Shown here one piece after another: positions 54,096 through 62,466 of a DNA stretch of 64,000 bases (position 1 is the stretch's first letter; the number at the start of each line of letters is the position of its first letter). Source of the stretch: DATGMP01 sp035293565 (GTDB lineage Bacteria > Pseudomonadota > Alphaproteobacteria > BOG-932 > Roseiterribacteraceae). Location of the stretch: contig DATGMP010000080.1 of assembly GCA_035293565.1 (NCBI GenBank), positions 1-64,000 of the forward strand. The letters are read 5' to 3'. The translations under genes and the position numbers were made by a program. The notes under the pieces are model-generated. The model was not told where the DNA came from, searched no databases, and was given only the letters and a program-made list of their open reading frames with translations.

Positions 54096-54371
54096 ATGAC
54101 AACACACACGATCGTGACGGGTAACGAGAAATTGGACGATGTCACCGTCGGCGCAATCGATTGGTTGTGCCTTGCGGCTGCACCGACCTTCGCGATCATG
54201 GCTCTGGTAACCGCCGTTCTGAGCGGCGGTCCGCCGCCGATGCTCTGCTCGGCTCACGGTTCCTCGCCGCTTTGCGGCATGGCCTGGATGTACCTGCTGA
54301 TGAGCGCTTTCCATTCGGCGCCCTGGCTTAGGCGGATTGCTGGCCTGCGGAATGGCGCTCGCTGTGCCTGA
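54096..54371 (+). CDS. Small membrane protein next to DUF899
   Basis: A 91-residue protein with two hydrophobic helices (about 23-45 and 60-80). It has LDDVTVGAIDWLCLAAAPTFA, two Cys separated by eight residues in MLCSAHGSSPLCG, and MAWMYLLMSAFHSAPWL. I recall close versions paired with DUF899 genes in rhizobia. GGGAGTGAG upstream is a good ribosome site. The function is unknown; the conserved Cys pair may matter for redox or metal binding. Confidence 0.7.
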   Translation: MTTHTIVTGNEKLDDVTVGAIDWLCLAAAPTFAIMALVTAVLSGGPPPMLCSAHGSSPLCGMAWMYLLMSAFHSAPWLRRIAGLRNGARCA

Positions 54372-54420
54372 CCAAGTGTTGACCTGATCAAATCCAACCA
54401 CAATCACACCACGGAGGACG

Positions 54421-55182
54421 ATGATGACGACGCACAAGACTGGAACGCGCGAAGAATGGCTAACGGCGCGGCTGGCATTGCTCGAGGCCGAAAAGGTGCA
54501 TACACGGCAGAGCGATGCGCTGGCGCGGCGGCGGCAGGAGCTGCCCTGGGTTAAGATCGACAAGAATTATCGGTTTGAAACGGACCAGGGGGACGCATCG
54601 CTGGCCGACCTCTTCGGCGGGCGCTCGCAGCTTGTCGTCTACCACCTGATGTTCGGCCCCGAATACAAGGCGGCCTGTCCCAGCTGCTCGGCGATTGCCG
54701 ACGGGTTCAATGGGACCATCGTCCATCTCCAGCATCACGATGTGGCGTTCTTCGCGATCTCGCGGGCGCCGCTGGAGAAGATCCGAGCGTTTAAACAGCG
54801 GATGGGCTGGACCTTTCCCTGGGCATCGTCGCAGGACACCGACTTCAATTTCGACTTCGAGGTCTCGGTGACCGAGGACCAGCTGCGCACCGGGCATTTC
54901 GAATACAACTACCGTCCGGGCACCGCATTGCAGCCGGCCGACGCCGGGAAGCCGAACCAGTTCGCGGCGATGGCCGGAACCGACACTGCCGCGTTCATGC
55001 GTCAGAGGCCCGGCATGAGCGCGTTCGCGCGCGAGGACGGGGTCGTCTACCATACCTATTCGACCTACGCCCGTGGGCTGGACGGCCTGTGGGGCATGTA
55101 TCAGTGGCTCGACCGCGCGCCCAAGGGACGAAACGAGACCGGCCCTTGGTGGCGCCACCACGACATGTACGGTAAGGCTTAA
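54421..55182 (+). CDS. DUF899 family thioredoxin-like protein
   Basis: A 253-residue protein. The N-terminal helix REEWLTARLALLEAEK and LPWVKIDKNYRFE are DUF899 hallmarks. LVVYHLMFGPEYKAACPSCS carries a CxxC in a thioredoxin-like fold, and the C-terminal YHTYSTYARGLDGLWGMYQ is equally typical. The activity is not established. It starts at ATG 54421 or the following ATG, with GGAGG close upstream, 49 bases after the small membrane protein. Confidence 0.87.
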   Translation: MMTTHKTGTREEWLTARLALLEAEKVHTRQSDALARRRQELPWVKIDKNYRFETDQGDASLADLFGGRSQLVVYHLMFGPEYKAACPSCSAIADGFNGTIVHLQHHDVAFFAISRAPLEKIRAFKQRMGWTFPWASSQDTDFNFDFEVSVTEDQLRTGHFEYNYRPGTALQPADAGKPNQFAAMAGTDTAAFMRQRPGMSAFAREDGVVYHTYSTYARGLDGLWGMYQWLDRAPKGRNETGPWWRHHDMYGKA

Positions 55183-55195
55183 ACGAAGCCGTGGC

Positions 55196-55241
55196 GTGCG
55201 ACGGTTGCCATCACGGCAGCCGTCACCGCCGAACGTCGCAC
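55196..55241 (+). terminator. Weak inverted repeat after DUF899
   Basis: GTGCGACG (55196-55203) and CGTCGCAC (55234-55241) can pair around a 30-base loop, 14 bases after the DUF899 stop. There is no U-run, so termination is doubtful. The rest of the 141-bp spacer to the next gene shows nothing recognisable. Confidence 0.3.
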
Positions 55242-55323
55242 ATCGGGCGTGCCGCGCAGTTGCGCGCCGGATGCCATCCGCGTAGAGGTGCAAGGCAAAT
55301 ACTTACGCGGCAAAGAGGTCTGG

Positions 55324-57051
55324 ATGACCGGGCGTTATCTGGCTGCATCGCTCCTTGCTAGCCTCACGATTCTGCTCGTCGTTCACCTGGCGCGGGCCGC
55401 CGACTCCGTGACCTTTTCCGCCATGGTTGAGGCCTGGTACCGCGATAATTTTCAGGCCCACCCCCTTATGGCGGATGGGGCCGGATTCCATGAATGGGAT
55501 GCCAAGCTCGAAGACGTCTCGCTCGCCGCCCATCAGGTCGAGCGGAAGCGTCTCCATGCGTGGCTTGACAGGTTCGATAAGATCGACTCGAGCTCCCTCG
55601 ACCTGAAGGACCGCGATGATCGCGAGGTTATCATCGGTCAGATCAACGCGGCTCTGCTCGAGGAGGAGCGGATCCAGGCCTGGCGACACGACCCCAACCG
55701 CTATTCCTCGCTCGCTGTCGAGTCGCTGTTCCAGCTGGTAAAGCGCGACTTCGCGCCGATCGCGGATCGGATGCGCGATGCGATCGCGCGCGAGAAGCAG
55801 GTGCCTGGGATGCTCACAGCGGCGAAAGAGGTCATTCAAGACCCGCCCAAGGTCTATATCGAGATCGCGCTGGAGAACATCGAGGGTGGGCTCGATTTCT
55901 TGAAGAGCGGTCCCCCCGATGCATTCAAATCCGTTCAGGATCGGGGTCTGCAGAACGAATTTGCTTCCGTGAACGCCGCCACGATAACCGCCCTGCAGGA
56001 TTATCGCGATTGGCTGAAAGGATTACTGCCGAATGCCCATGGCAGCTTCGCGCTCGGCGCCGAGAATTATCGCCTGAAGCTCGAATATGAGGAGATGATC
56101 GACGTCCCGCTCGATCGTCTGCTGTCCATCGGCTATGCGAATCTCAAAAAGGATCAAGAGGCGCTCGCGGTGGCTGCGCGCCGTGTCGATCCGATCAAGT
56201 CGACAGACGACGTGATCGCGACCATCGCGAAAGATCACCCGACCGCCGACGGCCTGGTTCCGACAGCACGCGATGAGCTTGTCGCGCTCCGCAAATTCAT
56301 CGTGGACGAAAATCTAACGCCGCTTCCGCCGGAGCGCGCGCCGGCGGTCGGCCCTACTCCGGAATTCGAGCGCGCCATCATCCAGGCGGAGATGGACGCG
56401 CCTGGCCCTTACGAGAAGCACGCGACCGAAGCCTTCTATTTCATCACGCCGCCGGCGCCGAGCCTCACGCCGAAGCAAAAGGAGGAGTATCTCGAAGGCT
56501 TCAACATTCCGACCCTCAACAACGTGTCGGTCCATGAAGTCTTCCCGGGCCATTTCGTCCAGCTGATGCTGATGCGCTCCATGCCGGGCCTCTCCATGGT
56601 GCGGCGCTTGACCAACACCAATTCGAACGTCGAGGGGTGGGCGCATTATTGCGAACAGATGATGCTTGACGAAGGCTTCGGCGGCGGCGATCCGAAGCTC
56701 CGTATCGGCCAGCTTTTGGACGCGCTGCTGCGCGATGTCCGCTATGTCGTCGGCATCGAGATGCATACGCGCGGCATGAGCGTCGAGCAGGCCGCCGACA
56801 TGTTCGTCAGGGAGGCCCACCAGCCCGGGCCGATCGCGCTCATGGAGGCGAGGCGCGGCACTTCGGATCCGACCTATCTCTATTACACAGTCGGCAAGCT
56901 CGAGATCTTGAAGCTGCGCGAAGATTGGAAGGCGAAGATGGGGTCGGCCTATAGCATCGGCGATTTTCACAAGCGCCTGATCGAGGGCGGTACGGTTCCG
57001 ATCCGCATCATCCGCCGCGAAATGACGGGCAGCGACGGGCCTTTGCTGTGA
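55324..57051 (+). CDS. Secreted DUF885 family protein (peptidase-like)
   Basis: A 575-residue protein with a signal peptide (about 1-25, ending ARAADS). The zinc-peptidase-like motif HEVFPGH lies at 404-410 and a second Glu at 437 in NVEGWAHYCEQM, the standard DUF885 layout similar to M32/M2-like metalloproteases. EAFYFITPPAPSLTPKQKEEY precedes the active site as in relatives. It probably acts in the periplasm on unknown peptides. I chose ATG 55324. Its stop overlaps a GTG/ATG that could start the next gene. Confidence 0.85.
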   Translation: MTGRYLAASLLASLTILLVVHLARAADSVTFSAMVEAWYRDNFQAHPLMADGAGFHEWDAKLEDVSLAAHQVERKRLHAWLDRFDKIDSSSLDLKDRDDREVIIGQINAALLEEERIQAWRHDPNRYSSLAVESLFQLVKRDFAPIADRMRDAIAREKQVPGMLTAAKEVIQDPPKVYIEIALENIEGGLDFLKSGPPDAFKSVQDRGLQNEFASVNAATITALQDYRDWLKGLLPNAHGSFALGAENYRLKLEYEEMIDVPLDRLLSIGYANLKKDQEALAVAARRVDPIKSTDDVIATIAKDHPTADGLVPTARDELVALRKFIVDENLTPLPPERAPAVGPTPEFERAIIQAEMDAPGPYEKHATEAFYFITPPAPSLTPKQKEEYLEGFNIPTLNNVSVHEVFPGHFVQLMLMRSMPGLSMVRRLTNTNSNVEGWAHYCEQMMLDEGFGGGDPKLRIGQLLDALLRDVRYVVGIEMHTRGMSVEQAADMFVREAHQPGPIALMEARRGTSDPTYLYYTVGKLEILKLREDWKAKMGSAYSIGDFHKRLIEGGTVPIRIIRREMTGSDGPLL

Positions 57052-57101
57052 TGCTCCTTCGAAAGCGAGAATCCGTCTCTCGACAGCGCGGCGGCGGAAA
57101 A

Positions 57102-59210
57102 ATGAATTTCCACCTTCGCAGGAACGATATCCTGAAAATTGGTCTCTTGCTTCTCACGACGCTGATTTTCTTCACGTCGGCGGCTCAAGCCAGCCATTAC
57201 TCGGCCGACGTCCGCGCCTGGCCGTCACTGATCGGCTATTGGCGCTTCACTGATCCGGCCGGATCTTCGATTGTTGCGGACGCCAGCCACCATGGCCTCG
57301 ACGGCGCCATCCATGGAGCGATCCGCTTCGGAGAGAAGGGACTGGTCACGGGCGCTGCCGATACATCGGCGCTGTTCGACGGTCATACCTATGTTTCCCT
57401 GCCGGAGAGTGCGCTCGCGTTCGAATGGAACACGCCCTTTCTGATCGAGTTCGTGCTCAAGGTCCCACCGGCCGGTACGCCGATGTCCGGCAGCATCATC
57501 GGCAAGGAGCTGCTGGGTGAATCGCGCAATGGCTGGAATCTCTATGTGAGCGGCTATCAGGGCGCCTATCAAATAGAGCTTCTGATGCGTTCCGCCGCCG
57601 GCTTTTATCAGCTTCGGCGCTCGACCAAGACGACGGTGTTCACACCTGGATCCATTCATCACGTGGCGCTCGCCTATGGTGGCACCGGTCGCAACCAGGA
57701 TGCTGTCTTCTACGTCGACGGCGATCGGGTGGACACGATCGACTATGATGCCAATCTGGGCAACCACAGCATTGCCAATCCCGCGACGCCGGCGATCGGC
57801 GGCAATATCGGCTTCAACGGGCCGCCAGGTCCTTATTTCAACGGCTTCATCCAGGAGCTGGCGGTCTATAGCGAGGCCGCGCCGGCCGGCAACCTGAACA
57901 TCGCTTTCGGTAATGTGGTCAATAACCTTGCATGGTACCACGCGCAGCTCGCACATAATGACAAGCCGCCGATCGCCAATCCGCCGGCCAAACCCAATGT
58001 CTTCTACGAGGATGATTGGTCGGATGCAGACGCGCTCGGCGACCTCAGATGGGCGATCCATCTGCATCGGCTGGGTCTGATCAACCTGGTAGGCGTCGCC
58101 AACAACGCGGCGTCGCCCTACGCGCCTTCAATGCTCCGCGCGATCCTCGACTATTGGCACCTCGAAAACGTTCCGGTGCTCGCCTATCAGGGCGGGGAGG
58201 GGCCGGACGATAGAGGCGGAATCTCGCACACGACAGCGCAGAAGTTCCGACCCCAGGATGAGAAGGATGTCGGCGTGTTGAATGCCGGCACGGCGATCAA
58301 GGACGCCGGCAAAGGCTTCGTCGCGGGCGACGTGCTGCCGATCACGGGCGGGACTCTGGCGGCGGGATTCAAGACAGCCTCCTTCACCGTGGACGCTGTC
58401 GATGGCTCAGGCCGAATTCTCTCCGGACGCATTTCGAACTCTGGGAGTTATATCGCCGCGCCGCCAAGCCCCGCCATGCTTGCCAACCCGCGTGGCGGCG
58501 AGCCTGCGGCAATCGCATTTTCGACAGGCAACCTGCGCGGCAACTATACGGATTTCATGTCGGGTCTTCAGGACATTCTGCGGACCCACGGCAGAGTCTA
58601 TGTCGTGAACACAGGCGTCGCTTTTGCGGATGCAGATTTCGTCAAAGCCTACCCTGAGCTCTGGAACGCGAAAGTCGCGGCCATCATTCTCTGCTCCGGC
58701 TTCGCCCCCAGCAGCGCCTATTGGGGCATGAAGGGCGGCGAGTACAATTTCGTGACGTCGCCCGCGGCCTGGAACGCATTCCTTGCAAAATCGACAGTCC
58801 CCGTCGTGCAATATGGCGACGAAAATACGAACCCGCCCAACGCGCCGCCCGCCGGAAATATCGTGATGGGCCCGCACGATTACGCCGACGAGAATACCGA
58901 CCCGATCGAATGGGCGTTCAAGCGCAACCTCTTCGCGCCGAGTCCGACGCGGCCAAGCTGGAGCGCCGGCGCCTGGATTTGGCTGGCCTACGGCATTGCG
59001 CCCCGCGGCACCGGCTATCAGGCGTGGGTCTATTGGGCGGCCAATGGCGGCACGCTGACGATCGATCCGAATAACGGGATGAATACCTGGTCGCCCAAGC
59101 CCGGCAACACTTACTACATCCGCCGCCGCGCGAGCGACGCTGACTATAATGCTCTGATGGCGAAGATCATGGCGGAAAAGCCGGAAGGCGCGGGCAGCTC
59201 GTCAAATTGA
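57102..59210 (+). CDS. Secreted LamG plus nucleoside-hydrolase-like protein
   Basis: A 702-residue exported protein. The signal peptide covers about residues 1-32. A LamG/concanavalin-like domain spans about 40-260 (LIGYWRFTDPAGSSIVADAS, SIHHVALAYGGTGRNQDAVF, FNGFIQELAVYSE). From residue 300 the sequence resembles a ribonucleoside hydrolase: FYEDDWSDADALGDLRWA and VGVANN. This is interrupted at about 394-470 by a Gly-rich beta insert (GKGFVAGDVLPITGG, SGSYIAAPPSPAM) like tail-fibre repeats. I chose ATG 57102 because the upstream 18 codons from GTG 57048 resemble a repeat fragment. Confidence 0.65.
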   Translation: MNFHLRRNDILKIGLLLLTTLIFFTSAAQASHYSADVRAWPSLIGYWRFTDPAGSSIVADASHHGLDGAIHGAIRFGEKGLVTGAADTSALFDGHTYVSLPESALAFEWNTPFLIEFVLKVPPAGTPMSGSIIGKELLGESRNGWNLYVSGYQGAYQIELLMRSAAGFYQLRRSTKTTVFTPGSIHHVALAYGGTGRNQDAVFYVDGDRVDTIDYDANLGNHSIANPATPAIGGNIGFNGPPGPYFNGFIQELAVYSEAAPAGNLNIAFGNVVNNLAWYHAQLAHNDKPPIANPPAKPNVFYEDDWSDADALGDLRWAIHLHRLGLINLVGVANNAASPYAPSMLRAILDYWHLENVPVLAYQGGEGPDDRGGISHTTAQKFRPQDEKDVGVLNAGTAIKDAGKGFVAGDVLPITGGTLAAGFKTASFTVDAVDGSGRILSGRISNSGSYIAAPPSPAMLANPRGGEPAAIAFSTGNLRGNYTDFMSGLQDILRTHGRVYVVNTGVAFADADFVKAYPELWNAKVAAIILCSGFAPSSAYWGMKGGEYNFVTSPAAWNAFLAKSTVPVVQYGDENTNPPNAPPAGNIVMGPHDYADENTDPIEWAFKRNLFAPSPTRPSWSAGAWIWLAYGIAPRGTGYQAWVYWAANGGTLTIDPNNGMNTWSPKPGNTYYIRRRASDADYNALMAKIMAEKPEGAGSSSN

Positions 59211-60020
59211 AAGCATCCGCCGCGCCTTGCCGATCGCGCGTTCGAGCAGTGTTCCGCGATAGGCCGTCAGCGCGGTCTGATGAGTGTTCTCGGACCGCGC
59301 GGTGATCTCGAACCGGCCGGTGCGCTTTTCCGGCAGTAGGATACCAAGCGCGAAGCCACCCCAGAGCTGGTTGCGGAACGCTGGAGCGCGGTTGACGGTG
59401 CCCGCCACGAAATCGAGCTCAACGGCATGAACATACGGGTTGTCCGCCCATCTCGCCTCTTTCAGGCCCCGACGGCAGTTCGGGTTGAAGCTGTCATGCA
59501 TGATGACATAGAGCGGAACGGTCGGCCGGAAGCGCAGTAGATTGTCGATGTCTTTGCGCACGCCCTCGGTCGTATGGTCGCCGTCAACGAGCGCGAAGCT
59601 CAGCTCCGAGCCTTCCTTTTCCAGCCGGTCGAGCAGAGGCGGGAGCAGGGAGTCGGACGGCCCGATCAGATATTCGACATTGGAGAAGCGCCCCGCGAGC
59701 CGCTCCGGCACGTCGGGATCGATATCGATCGAATAGACGCGCTCGCAGAATTGGGCGAGCACCTGAAGGCTTCCGCCGAAACGCGTGCCGATCTCGATCG
59801 CCACTTTGGGGCGGAGATTCTGCAAAAGGAAGACGAGCGCGGCCTGCTCGCCCGGCGCCATTTCCCAGCTTTCCAAATTCTCAGCCGAAAGAGCACTGTA
59901 GGCCAAGGGAAATAATTGCAACCCTTGACCGGCTCTTTCGCGATCTGGATCGTCGTCATAGTTTATTTTGATTTGGCCGGCGAAGGACTGCTCGGCGGAT
60001 ATAGTACGAGATGCTTCCAT
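59202..60020 (-). CDS. Class I SAM-dependent methyltransferase (Methyltransf_24-like)
   Basis: A 272-residue protein. The SAM motif is VAIEIGTRFGGSLQVLAQF, followed by VYSIDIDPDVPERLAG and FALVDGDHTTEGVRKDI. The last is a metal-type DGDH motif of cephalosporin-hydroxylase and Methyltransf_24 relatives. YVIMHDSFNPNCRRGL fits the same group. These often modify sugars in cell-surface polymers. It overlaps the LamG gene by 9 bases in convergent fashion. Confidence 0.8.
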   Translation of the reverse strand: MEASRTISAEQSFAGQIKINYDDDPDRERAGQGLQLFPLAYSALSAENLESWEMAPGEQAALVFLLQNLRPKVAIEIGTRFGGSLQVLAQFCERVYSIDIDPDVPERLAGRFSNVEYLIGPSDSLLPPLLDRLEKEGSELSFALVDGDHTTEGVRKDIDNLLRFRPTVPLYVIMHDSFNPNCRRGLKEARWADNPYVHAVELDFVAGTVNRAPAFRNQLWGGFALGILLPEKRTGRFEITARSENTHQTALTAYRGTLLERAIGKARRMLSI

Positions 60021-60076
60021 TCGACGGGCCGATCACGGTTTCGTGGCTCTATTATACATGCGACAAGTGGCAAAGG

Positions 60077-60481
60077 CTACGGGATCGACGCGACGGCGCT
60101 GATTTCCACCTTCATCGCAGGATGGCCGAGCCTTGCCACGCCGATCAGGCTCGAAGCATTGGGCGGAAAGGGCTTTCCGTCGAGCGCCTCGCTCATCGCG
60201 GCAACGAATATCTGCGTCGTCTTTTCGTCCAGGCCGACGACGTACATTGTGCTGCTGACGACGTCGGCCGGCGTGGCGCCTATCGCCGCCAGCGCGGCGG
60301 CAAGATTGCGGAACGCCTGCACCGTTTGGCTTCGGAGATCGTCGCCGCCAACCAGGTTGAATTCGGCGTCGAAAGGACCTTGCCCCGCGATGAAGGCCAG
60401 CCGGCCCGCCGGCGCCACCACGATTTGCGAAAAGCCCGGAAGGCGGAACAGCGTCTCGGGATTATGGTGCTCGATTCCCAT
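60077..60481 (-). CDS. RidA family (imine deaminase)
   Basis: A 134-residue protein, typical RidA length. LAFIAGQGPFDAEFNLVGG and TMYVVGLDEKTTQIF match the family, and the catalytic Arg appears in GVARLGHPAMKVEISAVA. RidA removes reactive enamine and imine intermediates made by PLP enzymes. It begins 10 bases downstream of the MOSC gene. Confidence 0.9.
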   Translation of the reverse strand: MGIEHHNPETLFRLPGFSQIVVAPAGRLAFIAGQGPFDAEFNLVGGDDLRSQTVQAFRNLAAALAAIGATPADVVSSTMYVVGLDEKTTQIFVAAMSEALDGKPFPPNASSLIGVARLGHPAMKVEISAVASIP

Positions 60482-60491
60482 GGAAACCTCC

Positions 60492-61370
60492 TCAGTCTAA
60501 TAAGGTCACCGGATCGCCGAGGCTGACGATTCCTTCACGCTCCACGACCAGGTTGGTCCCCAGCACGCGACGACAACGATCCACGATCGCGCGCGTGAGA
60601 GCAGGCTCGGCGGCAACGCCCATCATGGTCTGGCTCCGCGCCGGCATGCTGCACCGGGTAGTACCGCTCCGGACGCTTACGACCGCGCCGCCGACCGAGA
60701 GACGCCGGCCGATCCAGTCGAGCTCGGGCCAGTCGGATCCGCCGTCGACGGAAACCACGAGATTCGGGCGGAAGCGGAGAACATTCGTGTCGAGTCCGCT
60801 TTGCCCGGCAAGGCTGGCGAGCGAATTTCTCGAGAGCAGGTGCAATGGATATGCATCCACATAGCTGCCGGGCGGTGTCGCATAGATCTGAAGCTGCGCC
60901 AGGTGCGCGTCGGTCGGCGCGCTGAAATCGGGCAGAGGCTCGTCGCTCAAAAGCTCTATGTCGGCGGCGATCTCGGCCGGATCGCGGTGACCCCGTGCCA
61001 GCCGGTAATGCTCTTTGCGGGAGGCCGGGGCGCGCGGCAGGATCGAAGCGGCACGGCCCAGCTGTGCGCTCAGCCACTCCGCAATATCCGGGGCGGCGCT
61101 TTCCCGCCGAGTGCCGTCGGGCGCCTTCAACTCGACGGGCGACACCGCGCCGTCGAAGGCGTCGGCCTTGGGCTCCTCCAGATAGCGGGCTCGGAGATTC
61201 AGCAGCGCAGGCCATCGCTTGGCGCTGCGGATTTCATTCGTTTCGGCATTGAAGATCGCCCAGTTGCGATCACCCACCGGGCCGGAGCGCCTTATGTCCA
61301 GCCGCTCAACCTCTTCGCCACCGAGGCTCTTCACCGGATAACGAAACAATCCGCTTATATGCGTCGCCAT
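60492..61370 (-). CDS. MOSC domain protein (YcbX/YiiM-like)
   Basis: A 292-residue protein. The N-terminal MOSC beta-barrel domain starts THISGLFRYPVKSLGGEEV, with RSGPVGDRNWAIF. The MOSC core has LRFRPNLVVSVDG and a conserved Cys in SGTTRCSMPARSQTM. Family members use molybdenum cofactor, for example in N-hydroxyl reduction. It lacks the ferredoxin domain of YcbX, so an electron donor would be separate. It lies 12 bases after the GT9 gene. Confidence 0.87.
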   Translation of the reverse strand: MATHISGLFRYPVKSLGGEEVERLDIRRSGPVGDRNWAIFNAETNEIRSAKRWPALLNLRARYLEEPKADAFDGAVSPVELKAPDGTRRESAAPDIAEWLSAQLGRAASILPRAPASRKEHYRLARGHRDPAEIAADIELLSDEPLPDFSAPTDAHLAQLQIYATPPGSYVDAYPLHLLSRNSLASLAGQSGLDTNVLRFRPNLVVSVDGGSDWPELDWIGRRLSVGGAVVSVRSGTTRCSMPARSQTMMGVAAEPALTRAIVDRCRRVLGTNLVVEREGIVSLGDPVTLLD

Positions 61371-61382
61371 AGCCGCTTCATG

Positions 61383-62327
61383 TTAAATGACGATCCGTTC
61401 GACCTCCAAAGGGAGCTCGCGCTTTGCCAGTTGCCGACGCGCGGCGGCGAGGACCATTTCGGGCAATATCTCCCTCATGCAGATGCGGTCGTAATCGCAA
61501 TCGTCGCGCTGCCAGCAAGGGGCGCAAGAGCCGTTCCAGTATAGATTTTCGTTGGCGGTGTAGCCCGATTGCGCGGGATGCTCGCGGCCGCCATAGACGA
61601 TGACCGAGCGACAATCGACGGCCCGGGCAAGGTGCATCAGGCCGCTCACCAGGCCGATGAAGAGCTTGCTGCTCGCGAGGATGGCGGCACTCTGGCGAAC
61701 GGAGGTTTTGCCTCTGAGGTCGACGGCGCCGTCGAGGAGCGGATCGGTGGGGCTGCCCAACTGGACTATGTCGAACTCGATCTTGAGGGCGTCGGCGACG
61801 GCCTGAAAGCGCTCCAGAGGCCACTGCTTGTTTCGCATCGGGAAGCGCGCACTCATGCTCGATGTCTGCATCGTCACCGCGGGGCGGAGCGTCACGCGGC
61901 CGGCCTGCTTCTCGCCGTCGGTCAGATGGACATAGGGACGAAGGTCGATCTCGCCCGTGACGCCGACTTCCCGGCAGAGAGTCGTGATCAGGTGAGCGGG
62001 CGGCGGGTGCGGATATTCGAGCTCGGGGCAGGGGATGCCGAACATGGCGCAGAGGCGCCGGAGGCGAAAATCGACCGGCACGGGAAGGACATCCGCATTG
62101 CCGGCGAACAGGTCGGGGTGGCGGGTGAGTTGCCAGATTCGACCGGCGCCGCGCTTCCTCAGTTCGCGCGCGACCGCGGTGCAGAGGATGTCATCGCCTA
62201 GGCCGCCATTGAAGAACAGGCCGATATTCGGCAGTCCGCCGGCCTTCCAGGCGATTCCGCCCGACCAGAGAAGTCCCCAGACTCTGGTGGGCGTGGGCAT
62301 CCAGGTCGGCGGCATCGGGGCGCTCAT
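61383..62327 (-). CDS. Family 9 glycosyltransferase (heptosyltransferase-like)
   Basis: A 314-residue protein. FFNGGLGDDILCTAVARELRKR is the N-terminal nucleotide-sugar-type start of GT9. SSKLFIGLVSGLMHLARAVD and SVIVYGGREHPAQSGY form the donor-binding half. A four-Cys cluster, NGSCAPCWQRDDCDYDRIC, follows as in many heptosyltransferase-like proteins. It probably adds a sugar to an LPS core or other surface glycan. It heads a minus-strand operon with the MOSC and RidA genes. Confidence 0.87.
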   Translation of the reverse strand: MSAPMPPTWMPTPTRVWGLLWSGGIAWKAGGLPNIGLFFNGGLGDDILCTAVARELRKRGAGRIWQLTRHPDLFAGNADVLPVPVDFRLRRLCAMFGIPCPELEYPHPPPAHLITTLCREVGVTGEIDLRPYVHLTDGEKQAGRVTLRPAVTMQTSSMSARFPMRNKQWPLERFQAVADALKIEFDIVQLGSPTDPLLDGAVDLRGKTSVRQSAAILASSKLFIGLVSGLMHLARAVDCRSVIVYGGREHPAQSGYTANENLYWNGSCAPCWQRDDCDYDRICMREILPEMVLAAARRQLAKRELPLEVERIVI

Positions 62328-62466
62328 CAGGACCGAAATAGGGTTATCAGATTAACGGAGAATGGAAGTCTTTGCGACCGGCGAAAGAAAAACTTCTTGC
62401 GCCAAGGAAAGCGAAACTCTTGGATGCGAGAAAAGACGATCAGGACCTGGATTCGAGCCTGCAACG

